Source: Adineta vaga (Eukaryota > Rotifera). Taken from it: 64,000 bases of DNA. The notes below the pieces were generated by a model. The model was given only the letters and a program-made list of their open reading frames with translations, made no database searches and was not told the DNA's origin. Every line of letters starts with the position of its first letter. Within the stretch, counting starts at the first letter, position 1. Shown here in pieces: positions 12,038 to 26,300 of the stretch. The stretch is taken from contig CP075495.1 of the NCBI GenBank assembly GCA_021613535.1, forward strand, positions 2,790,001 through 2,854,000. Reading direction: 5' to 3'. Made by a program: the position numbers and the translations under genes.

Positions 12038-14071
12038 ATGCCTAATGATGATTCTCAAAGTATCAATTGTGCTCTTCTTAGTGATGATTCAAGTGGTCAA
12101 TTAACACGATCATCATCAATTAAACCAACAACTACGAATGTTAAATGGACATTACGAAATAGCATTTCAACGGCAAGTCTACGTCGATATCGATCACCAT
12201 TTCGTCGGAGTGCAATGAAAAATGGATCTGTTAAATCCAATTCGCAATATCCATCTCCACCTTCATTTCCATTATTTCGTCGTTTCTATCTCATGCGTAA
12301 TTCATTTGCACGAAAACGACAACGCGAATTACCAGAGCACAGTAAAGAATCCGATGTTCTAGCAACTTCAGAAAAAATCGATTCATCATTACGAATTGAA
12401 GCTTGCCATTTACTAAGTACTATCTTCATAATTCTTATCAGTGGATGTCTTCTAATATTTATGATTGTTCTTGATATGCTCTATTTGGATGATGCAATAC
12501 CAGATTCAAAGAAATCATTAATAACAACATCGAATACAAAAAATCAGACGACATTATGTTTTCGTCATCCAAAAGTTTGTACTATGAAAGCTTTAATTAT
12601 CATTGTATTTTCTGGCATTACAATCGTATTATGTTACATCGTTTTGACCTTATATACGCGTGCAAGAAGTCATACGCGGATATTAGAACGAAAAACGGAT
12701 GAATTAGAAAAAGAAAAATCTCTCACAGAAAAATTACTTCATGAAATTTTACCACCATGTGTTGCGAAAGATCTAATTAATGGACGGAAAGCACCTGCTG
12801 AATATTATGAATCAGTTACTGTATATTTTTCGGATATTGTTGGTTTTACTATTATAGCAAGGTAAGTTATCATTATATTCGTTCAAATTGAGTTTTATTC
12901 GTTTTACAAAACAATTATCATTTAGTACCTGTACACCAAATGAAACTTGTGATATGTTAAATCAACTTTATTCAATTTTTGATTCTTTATTAGAAAATTT
13001 TGATGTTTATAAAGTTGAAACTATTGGTGATGCATATATGGTCGTTTCTGGAGCACCGAAAAAGAATGGTGATAAAGTAATTTTGTTTGAAAAAGAATTA
13101 AATATCAAATAACAAATCAAATGTTTGCTTATCTATTCTAGCATCCAAATGAAATTGCTAATATGTCATTAGCTTTACTCCAGTGTAAACAACAAGTTCA
13201 TGTACCTCGTAGTTCAGCTCAATTAAAATTACGTATTGGTATACATACAGGTATTTATATAAAACTAATTAGCATTCTATATAAGATTTAATGGGAGAAA
13301 AAAAGTATTGTCGATTACGGGCATGTGTTCTATGTATAAATATCATCAGACTTTGGAACAATGAAATATCTTGAAGAAAAAATAACATAACTGACGTGTC
13401 TGTATAATACAGAAAACACAAGAGAACAATAATAAGATAATAAATTTGCCACAAGAGATTTATTATATTTTTCTTGACGACAACATATTGTTGATCTATA
13501 TTTTTATCTTCCAGAATTATCATCTGACATCAGCATTGGTCATAAACTTCGAGATTTCGACGACCAATATCTTTATATACATGTATATATAAATATTAAG
13601 AATTATTCAAGTTAATTGGACTTTCTGTGAGACATAATGAGATCTATAAATAACAAGAAGATAATAGTTATCATTATCTATAAGAATGTAGAGCTTGAAA
13701 AAGAATTCCGAAAGAAACCTATTGAATTACATGAAAATCTATTCTATTAATTATTTGTTAATATTTGTCTAGGACCAGTATGTGCGGCAGTGATTGGTTC
13801 GAAAATGCCTCGATATTGTATGTTTGGTGATACAGTTAATGTAGCTAGTCGAATGGAATCTAATGGTTTACCAGATAAAATTCACATGAGTAACGATACA
13901 TATAAACGATTAATTAATCGAGATCAATATATCTTCGAAGAACGTGGTGAAATATTAGTTAAAGGAAAAGGTCAAATGCATACATATTTTCTTTTGGATA
14001 GAAAACCAATTCAAAATGTATCGAAATCACGTTCAAATACAATAATTAAAGGAGAACGAGATTGTATATAA
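12038..14071 (+). CDS. membrane guanylate cyclase, two TM segments, no receptor or kinase-like domain
   Basis: Class III nucleotide cyclase making cGMP. Four exons: 12038-12861, 12926-13076, 13142-13250, 13773-14071; 460 residues. Order: a Ser/basic cytoplasmic N-terminus (about 125 aa); TM1 ([19 protein letters not shown]); a short loop with two Cys; TM2 ([19 protein letters not shown]); a coiled-coil linker ([20 protein letters not shown]) ending in the LHEILPP signature; then the cyclase domain. Both metal-binding Asp are present (FSDIVGFT and GDAYMVV). The guanine-selecting Glu ([10 protein letters not shown]) and Cys ([16 protein letters not shown]) are present, as are the catalytic Asn and Arg. 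It therefore looks like an active homodimeric guanylate, not adenylate, cyclase. Receptor cyclases normally have a ligand domain and a kinase homology domain; both are absent here. The last intron is long (522 nt). AATAAA is at 14168-14173. Confidence 0.9.
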
Positions 14072-16842
14072 AATGCTTGTTGTGATACGAAAAAAAAATA
14101 TTTTTTAATTTTAGTATATTCTTCACTTGGGTCTTTCCATTTGATATAGCATGTTTATCAAAGAAAAAATAAAATGACTATTGAGAAAAAGAAAATTTTC
14201 GTGAATGATTTTTGTTTTGATTATCTTGTTTTATTCATTTATATGATAAATACTAAATTGTAATGAGATTTGAGAAATTGATGATTAACAGAACAACATA
14301 TCAGGTATGGAAACAAGTTTGCTTTGTATAAAAGTTGTTATCTATGATAAAAATCATTCAATAAATGAATGATGAACAACTCAGATTCAAATTTTCCGAT
14401 CATCTCTGAGTAGAACTGATTGTGATGTATTCAATTTCTTGAACCATATGTTTCTGTTTAAAAAGAAAAAGAATTATGTGACATTGATGTATGAGTTATT
14501 ACCAGATACATGACGTTGAATTCCATACATAGAAATCTTAATAACTATAATCAACTCGTTAATAAAAGTGGAAATAATCTAAAGTTTAGATGTAATCTTA
14601 ATATAGAAGAACAAAAATAAAAATGAACTGTGTTCTATAATTTCTTGTAAAAAGGTCAAAGTCGTATAAATATATAGTTTTTGAAAGTTATCTTCTTTAC
14701 CGATGAATACAATACTCTATGAATATCTAAATAATCGATTATTGAGAGAATCAGACAAGTGTGATAATCGAAACTGAAGTCTTTGATCATTTATGCTAAA
14801 CTTATATGAATAGATTCTTCATTTGAATAATATAGTTAATAGATCATTAAATAAAGAAGAACTGCACGTGAAAACAACATCCATACAAGCCTATGAATAA
14901 CTAACACAAAATAGAATAGATAATGCTGTTAAATAATCGGAAATATTCTCAGTCAACTTATTATTTGTAGAATAATAGTAATAGTATGATAGATCGTTCT
15001 TCACTATTCAGATGAATCGGATATTGTTTTATTAAAACAAATCTAAATCAACGGATCATGATGATTGTCAAACGAATTCAAAACTATCATCATACAAATA
15101 AGTCACTGATATGGTAAGAAAAAGTCAAGAATAGAAAAAAACAAATTATTCAAAAGCATTCTTTGTTTATTCAAATGAGAAAGTGATAGATGTCTTCTAT
15201 AGTAACCAGCATTAATATCGAGGAATAAATAATATACAATTATCATATCGATTACACACAGCAGTCGATCAAAATTGACATCATGAAATCATGTGGATTC
15301 TTGCGGCTATTCTTATATATATATATGTATATAAAAGAACAGTCCAATTACATGTGCATGCATTTCTTAACTTTCAATATATTCGTTGTAATTATTATTC
15401 GTATAGATGAAAAGTAAATTCTATTCACATTCTTTTATATAGATTCTAATCAATGATAATAATTAGGTAAGAATGTAAGTTATAAATCTCGTCTTTAATA
15501 CACATAGTTTCTTATAATGTAGGAAAGATGATAATAAGAGGATGTTCTATTAAGATTTGAAAATGACTTATTTAGAATCGACTATTTATTCATCAGTAGT
15601 CGTATTCATTGCATACAATTACATGCGTTCAATATCATCTGAATGAAAAGCTTTCATCAATCTTTATGTAATTTTTATTGATGAATTTCTTTTGTGCATG
15701 TTTCTTTTGACAAGTAAATCAAATAAAAGTATTGAAATTTCTTTCAAGAATCACTCAAGTTTTTCTCTTCGAACAAGAAAATCGTATTAGAAACGACATA
15801 GTAATGGTTAGTATCTTTCTATAAGAATGACAACGATGCTGTTGTTTGTTAACTGTCCGAAAATAACTTTTCTCTGTAAACATCATAGATAATTATTTTG
15901 GTTCTTGGAGAAATTATATTCATTGAATGTGTACATATATTGATAATCATAATCGTGATATCTATAATGAACTATATTTTATATTTATATAATAAATTGA
16001 AAACATACTTTGACATCTTTATATCACTTATCATATAAAGGCCACATTCTTTCAATCAAGAATAACACGTTTAGTATTTAGATAGATTAGACATTTCGAA
16101 GTAATAAATGAATAGGCAGTATGACTTGTCAGGTAGTGTAAGAATGATATCAACATCCGTTTCTATATGTTAATCTTACTCATGTTTTTATTAGAAGGAA
16201 AAACACGGCATACATATATACATAATCATCATCAAGCTCGCTTTCTTTCCTTTCTTTTCTATAGTATACATGGAGAACATCAAGTTAGCTTTCTTTCATA
16301 TAAAAGAAGATCTTTGCTTTCTTAACGACCAATACATTTTATTTCTCTCTCTCTCTCTCGCTCGCTCTTTTCTTTTGCTAATATCCAAGAAGAGAATGAA
16401 AAACACATAGAAAAAGAGTCAGTAGTATTTTATCTGTATATTTATATAGATTCAGTATCATCATAGCAAATGATATTTTTATAGTAGACAAGAAAAACGT
16501 TGTTGGCAGTAAAAGTAAGCATAAGTATACTCTATCTGAGGACCAGTTTCAATCATTAACAAAAGTTCATGAAACGAATATCAATTGATTATGTTTGTTT
16601 ATTCAAGATCGTATTTGCTCTTTATACTACTACGTCTAACCAACATACACATGGTCATATAAAGTATGTACAAATGATCTTGTACAGTTATTTTTACTTG
16701 AATTCTGCTAAATAAATCATATCTCGATTATTAGCGGTATTCATTGAATGTAGACCAATATATATATATAGAAGAAAACAAACCATTTTGTTCAACAATT
16801 AATCATATCATTAAACATAATCAACAAGACAATTTTGTTAGT
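14072..16842. other. intergenic region, 2.8 kb
   Basis: AT-rich, with no coding signal on either strand. A (CT)n run lies at 16344-16359. A 3' splice site (caattttgttag, ending 16841) stands one base before the start of the claudin-like gene. Confidence 0.65.
16344..16359. repeat. (CT)n microsatellite
   Basis: Short pyrimidine dinucleotide run upstream of the claudin-like gene. Confidence 0.9.
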
Positions 16843-17777
16843 ATGTTACCAAGACCAATCGCATCGTCGACAGCGGCAACTTTAGAACAAAAAACGAAAA
16901 TAATACGAATAACTCTTGCTGCAACAGTTGTTTCATTTATTGTTTTTCTTATAACATTAACATCAACACAATGGATATATGTTACTTATCCACGAGATTT
17001 CTATTCGAAACGACATAATATGACTCTTGTTCGATCTCGTTATGGTATCATTTGGGAATGTTTTTCTGGTAGACTAAAAAATGTTTCCACACTCAGTAAG
17101 TATATAGATTTAAATATAAATAGAATTTTTCAGGTACAAATCTAATGATTTTCTTCGTTTTCTGTATAGCAACTAAATGTGATTATCATCAATCTCATAT
17201 TCAAAATAATTCAACGCCAGCTGAACAAACACTTGTTGGTATGTTATCTATATGCATATATATAATTCTCATGAAATTTAATAAAAAAAATTCTAAATTT
17301 CTTTATAGGAATGACGCGTACAATGCTCTCATTCAGTGTTATTCATATACTTCTTGCAATTATTACATTTATTTGTGGATTATATAGTATTCGTGATTAT
17401 AGATATACTTATAAACGATTAACAGGCATGATTTATATTTTAAGTGGTAAAAATGTTTATGATTATTGAGAAAATCTATTTTCTAACATAACTTATTTCT
17501 TTTTCGTTTAGCTGCCGCAATGCTTGTTTGTATTGAAGTATTAAGTACAATATTCCGTCATATAAATGAACAATTACCGGATATTTATCCAGCGGGTACT
17601 GAACGTGCCTATGGTGTATGCTATGTCATGGCTTGGATTATTTTTGTACAATTACTCATCGCCTCGTTTACATTTTTTGCTTGTAGTAAAAAACGAAAAG
17701 GTACATTCGATGAAGCAACTGAAGAAGAAGCATTAGCAAATCGACCAGTAGATTTAGGTCGATCATTTAGACGTTAA
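16843..17777 (+). CDS. claudin/PMP22-superfamily four-TM protein
   Basis: Tetraspan membrane protein of 241 residues. Exons: 16843-17095, 17170-17238, 17309-17446, 17512-17777. TM1 is IIRITLAATVVSFIVFLITL. The first extracellular loop carries a W-x(n)-GIIWEC motif followed by a second Cys (TKCDYH), matching the W-GLW-C-C signature of claudin, PMP22 and calcium-channel gamma proteins; it also has NMT, NVS and NNS glycosylation sites. TM2 is FSVIHILLAIITFICGLYSI, TM3 is around MIYILSAAAMLVCIEVLSTI, and TM4 is YVMAWIIFVQLLIASFTFFA. The short tail is acidic, then basic. The chosen ATG opens MLPRPIASS; the frame stays open upstream, but without an ATG. A junctional or channel-accessory role is inferred. 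The exact subfamily is unclear. Confidence 0.82.
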
Positions 17778-20700
17778 AATTAATAATTCCATTTAATTAA
17801 CGAATAATATTTTACTCAAATATGTTCTGTTTTTCTTCTTGTTTTAATTTGATGTTTTGTTAGTGAACTCTTTTTATTCATCTGATCAGAAAGATAATTT
17901 ATACATATCAAACTGTTTCAAATGATAAACTTGATATATTCTCGCATAAACAGATTATTATTGAGTTTAATTTAAAATTCATATTCAAATACTTAAATTC
18001 TATTTTTAAGGTTTGTGATTATCATAAAGAAATCTTTCATAATAAACTAAAGGTTCAAATCATGTTTGTGATAGTTGTATTTGTTACAATGATGTGATCT
18101 GGAGAAAATCGAAGTGATATTCCTCTACAAACGCATGTTAATACTTCAATTTGGAAAACTTCATGGACGGACTCGTTCACTGCTTTTTAATAATGTAGAT
18201 GATAGTAAATAATACATGTGAGCACCGAAGCGACTAAGATAAGCTTGTAATTTCAATGGAAATCTTTTCATTAACACAACTTATTAATAATCAGAAGTAA
18301 GTGTCTCGACATAAATACGATGTAATCATTGCCTTCAGCAATTTTATTCGATCTAAAATGTGTTGTAGATCAATTCGAACTTTTATATTTCATTCAAAGA
18401 CTTCTGCCAATAAATTTTGTATCATATACTCAATTAAAAAAGATCACCTATAGTTATTTATATATATATATATCTAAATGTTCATAACACTTGTACGAAT
18501 TCTTAAGAAAAATGAATAACAAATATATGTTGTCTGAGATGCAATGCATTGCTTTTAGATCATCAAACATCGTTTTACATCATTGCCTGACTATCAGTAT
18601 TCATTCGATGACATTATTTTTATACGTGATTTAATTCTAAGAAGAAACAAAGTACAACAACGACATTTTGGTTTGAGCTAATAATCTTCTTTTCAATTTT
18701 TCACATCTTCCTGTCTCTATTCAAATAAATCTTCTAGATCATGCAATACAAGAAAAAAAACGTTCTCATAGTTTTGTTAGTCATAATGAAATCTATTAAA
18801 AATTCACTCTACTAACATCTTCAAAGTAGAGAAAGAAAGACAGAAGAAGCTAGGATAAATAAAATGAAAAATTAATTAATGTTTTTTTTATGAGAAACAC
18901 ATGTATGAATACTCATCGTATATATAATTCATATGACGGCTTGATTGATTGATTCATTCATTTACATGGTCATCCGTTGAAGAGATTTGTTCATTTATAC
19001 AGATGATACTATAGACACATTTGAAAACTAATGAACTTATTCACATGATTTCTATCATCTTGATCCTTGTGATAGAGATATTAAAATATGACATTTATCA
19101 TTGCATATGGAAGATATCTCTCATTTATACAAACGTTTCTCTTTGTTTATTTATAAAGTCCTTTTGAAAACTCGACTATTACTCTCTTTAATAGAAATAA
19201 TAGTATCCGTCTTCTTTTTTACATCTTTCATAATCTATGAGATCTGTATTCTTATTGGTTATTTCTGATAATCTATATTTTATCAATAAAATGAATCTTT
19301 TTTTAGAATGAATTTGATATAGAAGTCAAAAGGCAATTACATGGTATAAGGTCATTTTTTTAGTGATGCACATGTGATCGTCAAAGGTTAACGTTGAACG
19401 AGTGCTAATTGCATTGTTATCGGAATTGATTCGAACAACTTAACTTAGTTATTCAATTGATTATCACTACAGTGTAAATGGTCGATTTTTTTATCTATGG
19501 CATTCATCGTGGGAACATGTTTGTTTCCAAAGATTCCAATTTTTCTTTTCTTTTCCGCTTTGATTATATTTTGACTCATCAGGGTAACACTTTCTTTCTT
19601 ATCTTTACATATTGTCCATGAAGACGCACACGATGATGCATAAGCGAATGTAAACATCGCCTTAGATTATCATTATAATTATCTACTAATGATAAAAGAA
19701 GAACTGAGAAAGAGAGAACATAGAACAACAGTCGTTGTAACTATCCGATGAACGACAACATTATGTATAAGAGAAAGCATAAGACATATATATCTGGAAT
19801 GTTTGTATAATGCTTGATCGAATAAACCTCTTTTTCTTCTTCCACATCAGTAATGATCCTTTCTTTTTTCTTCCTCTCATTTGGTACTATCAATAGGCAC
19901 AAGAGATTTTTCTTTTGTTCACTCTCTTACTTGATATATGTTGTCCATGTGCATGACCTCTTTCTCTTTCCTTTTCGCTATAATATATATATATATATTT
20001 ATATTTATATTTATATGAAATAAAAATATTAATAGATATTGAACAATAAACGGAATTTAATCACGTAAAATTGTTCACATTCTACTAACTCATTTGAATT
20101 ACGTAAATCTTGACAATTGGTAAGTGAGCAACATAGTGGTCTGCATGTTTGTCCATGTTAGGTGATTATTACAGCAATTTGAATATACTAATTATACAGG
20201 TGTATACAGAAAGAAAAAAACCCGGTGATGATGGAAGCCAGACAGGCAATACAATATGCCCTTCGACATCATCGACGACAGTAAACATATGAATAAGAAA
20301 AGAGAGAAGATCGAGTATAGGGTCAACTTAGTTTATATATACAAATACCTATTCATAAATCTTAGAAGTCTTCGTTGCCGATGTTCGTATCAGACACAAG
20401 AGTATGAACAGAAGATGAGATTAAATGTCGATAAATTGATGGCTCAATGACATTCACAAAACTTTATCATACATACCAGAGACACAGTTAGTGCATCAAG
20501 GTTGATCAAAATGAGTCGAGAACAATTGAACTAATTTCTTACTTTGTATGTTTGTAAAAGTTACATCATTGATTTCTATGAATGACAACAGAATCTTTAG
20601 ATAAAATACTAATGCTCATTTTGTTGTTATCCAGCTGAGCACTTATGGACTGTATACTCCGTTGATGTTTAGTTGCCTTATCGTAGTTTATGTGTCCTCG

Positions 20701-21746
20701 ATTTACATCATTTGTTTTCTTTTGTCCTATATGAACTTCTTCGTTTTTGTCTTGATTTGACCGACTGAGTTAATGCTGTTCACTGAGAATTCTTCTTCTT
20801 CTTCTTCTTCTTCTTCTTCTTCTTTTTTTTGTACAATTTTCTGATATAGAAATAAGTTAAATCAATCAAAAAAAAGAAGAAAGAAAGAAATGAATGAATT
20901 AGATGGATGGCCAAAAGAAAGAGAGAAAAAAATTAAAAAGCTCAGATATCCTGTTATAATTTGATTGAATGAACAGGAACCAAAGTTTTCTCTTTTTCCT
21001 TTAGTTTGTCTTCAAGAGAAAAAAATGACAGATAGAGTTAGAAGAAGAAGAAAAACGGAAAAGAGACTGCTGACATCATCATTTACATTAAGTACTTATA
21101 CAACATATTTCTAAGCCATAGTTTGTGCGTATGTTCGAACACAAGGGAAAAAATACAATAGTTCTACTAGTGTTAAATAGTCCGTGCATGAACAGTTTCC
21201 ACCCCATATATAGACACATATTGAACAAAAAAACGCTTATCGAATCTGTCACATTGATGAAAATTAATTCGTTCTCTCTCCTGCCCTTTTTTCTTCTTCT
21301 ACTTCGATGACATGTACATTGAACCTATATAATGTGTTGTATGCTGTTCGTGATACTAGTGTTATAAACATATTTTGCCTTTAATGACATGTTACATATG
21401 TGTGTGCTTCCATAGAAAAGAACAGCGATGCCTACTTTTGTCTAATCTATTTTTCACACACAAACAGGCATTGTCAGATGCATTGTTAGAAGCTCTTTTT
21501 TTCGCGTTCTGATAAGCATTATGATGGAATATTTAGTATTGAATATGACCGATTTTTATCTTATTTCTTAAAAAGATGAAGTCATTCGATTATCTTAATG
21601 TGTCCACTTATTCTATTGTATTTTTCTATATGTATATGTTTCTTTTGTCTTTTCTATTATAGCTAATTTACATGTATAGTGACCACTCTCACGAGAATAA
21701 CTATTCACAATCACAATGAACTTAATATAAGAAGAGCAGGTGAACA
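17778..21746. other. intergenic region, 4 kb
   Basis: No gene that I can support. Short open frames at 19445-19657, 20256-20450 and 21125-21310 lack splice partners and look like chance. It contains TA-rich runs (18462-18475, 19982-20000) and a (TTC)n repeat at 20790-20823. Confidence 0.6.
20790..20823. repeat. (TTC)n microsatellite
   Basis: Eleven or so TTC units followed by a T run, in intergenic DNA about 900 bp upstream of the Ser-rich gene. Confidence 0.95.
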
Positions 21747-23370
21747 ATGTATGATAATTCTCGCGTGCCTTCATATACAAATGTGGCATCTCGCCCATGC
21801 CGTATACAATACAGTCGTTGGTCATTAGACACACCAACAACGGAAACACCTATTGATCCATCATTACCATACCCATCGGCAAAGCTTTCTTCTTCACTCT
21901 ACTATCCTCACACGCGAAGAAACAGTCAAGTACTCACACCACATTATGTCAATTATTATCCATCATCATCATCATCATTATCGTCTCATCTATCCAATCA
22001 ACAATGTCCGAAATCGGCTATTGTACATGATTTTATCTCATCCGATCAAGAACAAATTCATGTTAATGATTTCCGACAACGTTATGATTCGAAACCTGTT
22101 GTAGGTATTGTTAAACCAATGGTTCATCAACGATCCTATACTCAATTAAATAACAGTTACAATAATGAAATAAAAATTTCTGAAAAAATGATAAATTCCT
22201 ATTATTCAAATTCAACTCGTTCATTACAACAACCAACATCAAAATCACCATCATTTCCTCTTCCGCCACCTTCTCATCTTGATTCATCTACGATCTATCG
22301 ATCTCGTCCAAATCCATCAGTGAATAATATCAATGGTCAACCACCATTGGCGCCGCGACGACATTCATCCATTGGCACTAGCAAATATTTGTCATCTTAT
22401 CGTTCATCACGAACAACATCAACGTCATCCTCATCTGTTGCGGCTGTTAATGAACTGTCATCAACAACATTATCTTATGAAAATGAACAGCATCAAACAA
22501 ATAATGAAAAAATCATTGATGGTAAACGTCTGGAAATGTTTTATGGAAGTGTTGGAACATTAGTAAAATCGTCTTGTTCAATAGCTCGTCTTTATGCAAC
22601 AACAACACGACAATTAGCTAATTTTGAAGACTGGTCATGCCAACAACGTGGTGTTCCCGTATGGATATATAATACAGTTCGTAATCTTCTTTTATTTACA
22701 TATTGATGTTTATAGAAATCTTCTCTAGGGGGCTAATCTTAAACGAACTCGACAAGTAAGATTATTACTTGCTCAACATGAAAGTTGCTTTGCTATATGG
22801 TCAGATCTCGTTTCTGATAGAGCAGAATTACGTATACCAAAAGATAATTATATTACATGTTGGTTACCTGAATCTAATTTACTTGTGGTATTTAAATTTG
22901 AACGTCATGATGCTTGTCGATTATTTTTTCAACAATATTATGAAATATTAGAATATGATCGTCGTATAAATTTAACTGATATACCATTATTACCTAAGGA
23001 AAAGATGATAGAAGAACAACAACAACAAACGAAAAATAAAGATGTGCCACGTCGTTATTCACGTTTAAAAACAATATCAAATAAACAAGATAAGGAACAA
23101 CAGCAGTTTGAACTGCGTCGTTCTCGTAGTTTATCTCGAATTCGAACAGTAAAAAAGTCTGCTATATCTGGACCGATCAATTTTGAACATGTGAATCATA
23201 TTAGTCTTAATTCTGATCAAGATCATTCATTATCAGGTACATCGACATTACGTTCTCTACATGCATCAATGTCACATATACCATGTAATGGTACATTAAC
23301 TGATCGATATTCTAAACAAAGTAAAAGACGCGCTTCTATCTTGTTCGAATCACGAACAACAGCCGTCTGA
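21747..23370 (+). CDS. Ser-rich protein with a conserved-looking globular domain, function unknown
   Basis: Two exons, 21747-22676 and 22729-23370, encode 523 residues. The first roughly 240 residues are low-complexity and rich in Ser, Tyr and Pro, with a proline-rich stretch (SFPLPPPSHLD) and PPLAPRRHSS that could bind SH3-type domains. A globular segment follows, about residues 255-390, from GKRLEMFYGSVGTLVKSS through GVPVWIYNTG and RLLLAQHESCFAIWSD to ACRLFFQQYYEIL. Its length and mixed beta/alpha look suggest a PH- or EVH1-like fold, but this is a guess. The tail is basic and Ser/Arg-rich (RRSRSLSRIRTVKKS). No signal peptide or TM. The donor (aca|gttcgt) is weak, but the join keeps phase and gives a smooth protein (WIYNT/GANLKR). 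Cytoplasmic adaptor is the best inference. Confidence 0.75.
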
Positions 23371-26300
23371 ATTATTTTCTTTGTGTTCGTTTTCTTGATA
23401 TTGTCAAGTATTATTTCCTTTTTTTAAAATAATTTCAATAATAACAAGTAGCGCTCATCCGAAAGATTCGCTGATCCTTTTTTGAAAGAAAATTTAGATC
23501 AAGTTTTATGGCAAAACCGGGTTTATGGTTATAGTTTTGATGTCAAAGATTTCTTAACTGTAAGAAAACTGAGAAGGAAGTGTACCTTTTTAGCTACGTA
23601 TGTTGTATAAGAATATCTATATCTCTCATCTATAATATAACAAATGCTCGTCATTCTTACTCAATATTTACCGAGAAAGCATGATTTATCACACTTAAAA
23701 GTCAGAATACAATAAGCAGAATTTCTCACATAGAAACGTTGCGAATGATATGACGAGACCATTTAGAATTGTGAGTTGTTTCCTGGACCTTTCAAGAAAA
23801 TATAGCTTCATATATACTTTTTTCTACTCCTGCAATGCATTCACAATACTATACTAGCATCAATGTACCGTGAATTGAATGGAGTTTTTATTCTAAAAGA
23901 ACGGGGACAGATAAGACCGTTAATCGGTCCATTTTTCGATATAGAAAGCTATGGACAAAAAGCCTAATTTTTAGGTTAATAATTGAAAATTTTTATTTTT
24001 ATTGTGGACTTTATTCCATGGCAAAGATACCAGATAAAATGACATTTAATCAGTGATTTCTATAGCTCTTGATCGCAGGGCTTTAATTATATGTATAAAA
24101 CAAATCCATTATTTAGTTTTATAAGAGGAAATTTCGATAGAATAAGCAACATTAGGACACACTTTGCTATATTTTTAGTTCTCCCTGATCTTTCAAGAGA
24201 TATATGATCAGAGAAATTGAAGGTACCAAAATTCTCATATAGTACGTTTAATAGCCCGTAAAAAAGCTACATTTCCCTTATATTTCTATTCAAAACGAAA
24301 TATGACCACTTGTGCAAAAAACGATTTTAACTATTTTGCTATATCAATTTTCTCGATTTTTCTCAATGAATTTCATGAAATGTAATAGAACTTCAAGTTT
24401 TTATCAAATGTTTTCATCTAGATTCATTTGAATGTGTGTTCTTCCATACATGTCTTATATTAATTCTATCTTCTCACTTCTGTTACAATGCTTAATTTTA
24501 TTAACATATAATAATATTCATATCATTTCTTTTATTATTTTTTGTCCTAAAATAGATGGTTTTCTTTGTTTGAATGACTTGATTTCTAGTAGTATTGTTT
24601 AGGTACGCCATCTATCAAAGTTGCGTATATGTGGATAAGGATTCGAGTTCAATCAACTTAGGTGATGTAGCATATGATATGACAATTACCCAACTTATAT
24701 TTACTTTCTATGAAATAATTATTTACGTTTATAACCTCCATTCAATGTAGTTTGAAAGCGATTGTATAGATAGGTACATCGATTTCTATCTGATATCCTT
24801 GGAGTATTGATTGATTATTCGTCTAAAATGTTCGATGTCTCATTAGAAAAAAAAAGAAAGTATTCTAATAAAATTAAGATTTTGTCGGTCGATATCACTG
24901 TTCAATGCTTTGAACAATGTACCATTTCATTTTATTAATAGGCAAATCTGTATGCTATTCATTTTTTCAGATTGACCAATTATGATAGGCATGAATTATT
25001 GGTATTAGTAATGATGAAATCTGTCAAATCATCTTAGTGAATTCATTGTTGAGGTAATCTTAATCTTTTTTTTATAATAAACGATTTTATCTCGTTGTTC
25101 CCTTCGAGATTAAAAACTCCTATTTAACATAATATTCAATTCAGTTCATTTGTTCAGTAATAAATCAATCTACTGGACAATGCCTATATTAGATCATAGC
25201 TTTGTCAAATAAACTAACATGCATACACTCTATTTGATTGCCTATTATGCATCAAATCATTTCGAGTGATGGTCAATAATAGAGAGAGAGAGTTCGGAGA
25301 AGAAGGAGATTATTATGAAAGTGATTACGTCCTTGACTCCATCCGCATATAAGCACATGATGTCGACATTTGTTCATTCTCATTTTCTCTTTTATATTGA
25401 TGAGTAATCGACACCAGCAAGCTGCTGTTCTATTTCTTTCTTCTTTTAACTTGTGAAAGGCTATTGCCGTTCAATACAATACTCATACACGAGTGCATTC
25501 ACATAGATTACATGATTACTTTACTCGTGTCTCTTTTATTTCAATATGCCTTCTGTGTGTGTGTGTATGTGTAGTGGTAGAGTTGGCCTTCGCATCCATA
25601 CGTCAACGTCGGACGGATTGATCAGTGAAAAAAAGAGAAAAAAAACTAAGAAGAAAAAAAACTTCCATACGTCCGCTATCGCTCAAATTCTCTGAGCATT
25701 CAAGATACTGGGCGACTAGTGCATCATGTTTGTGTGCGTGCGTATGTGTTGTCGCTCGGCATCGAAGACCGACAGGCATTAGATTAAGCAAAGAAAAGAA
25801 AGGAGAGAAAACCGAGACAGATATGTAAAGCAAGGCTATAGAAGGTGTCCCCCCCCCCGTCGTGTACACCCACACTATTCTCGCTTGATCTTTCTCTCAA
25901 TCTTTCTTCGTTGGTGTTGGTCGAGTCTTGACGGGTTTTTTCTCTTCCCTCTCCTTCGGCTCATGTTGATTTAATCTGCGTGGATTACTTCACCATTACC
26001 ATCGACCATCCGCATGTCAGAAGAAAGAGAAAAAGAGCACGAGTTGCATATTCGAAAGGCCAACTAGATCGGGCAACAAGGACGATCAAAGAATGAGTAA
26101 AACAAGAACACAATTTCTCCTTCATCATCGTCATTATGGTCGTTGAAGCGTCTATCGCTTTTTTTTCTCTGCAATTATTAGGTGTTTTTTATCGAGAAAT
26201 ATTCAGACAGATTATTATTATGACGTTGCATTGTAACAGGTCATTTTCGACCTTGAGATCTTTTTTTTCTATAAATATTTGTAGAAAAAAAAAGTGCTAT

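Noticed and set aside
23371-25540. Possible transposon remnant or regulatory block
   Set aside because: I found no terminal repeats, target-site duplication or enzyme fragments; only weakly similar short phrases (near 23788 and 24188).
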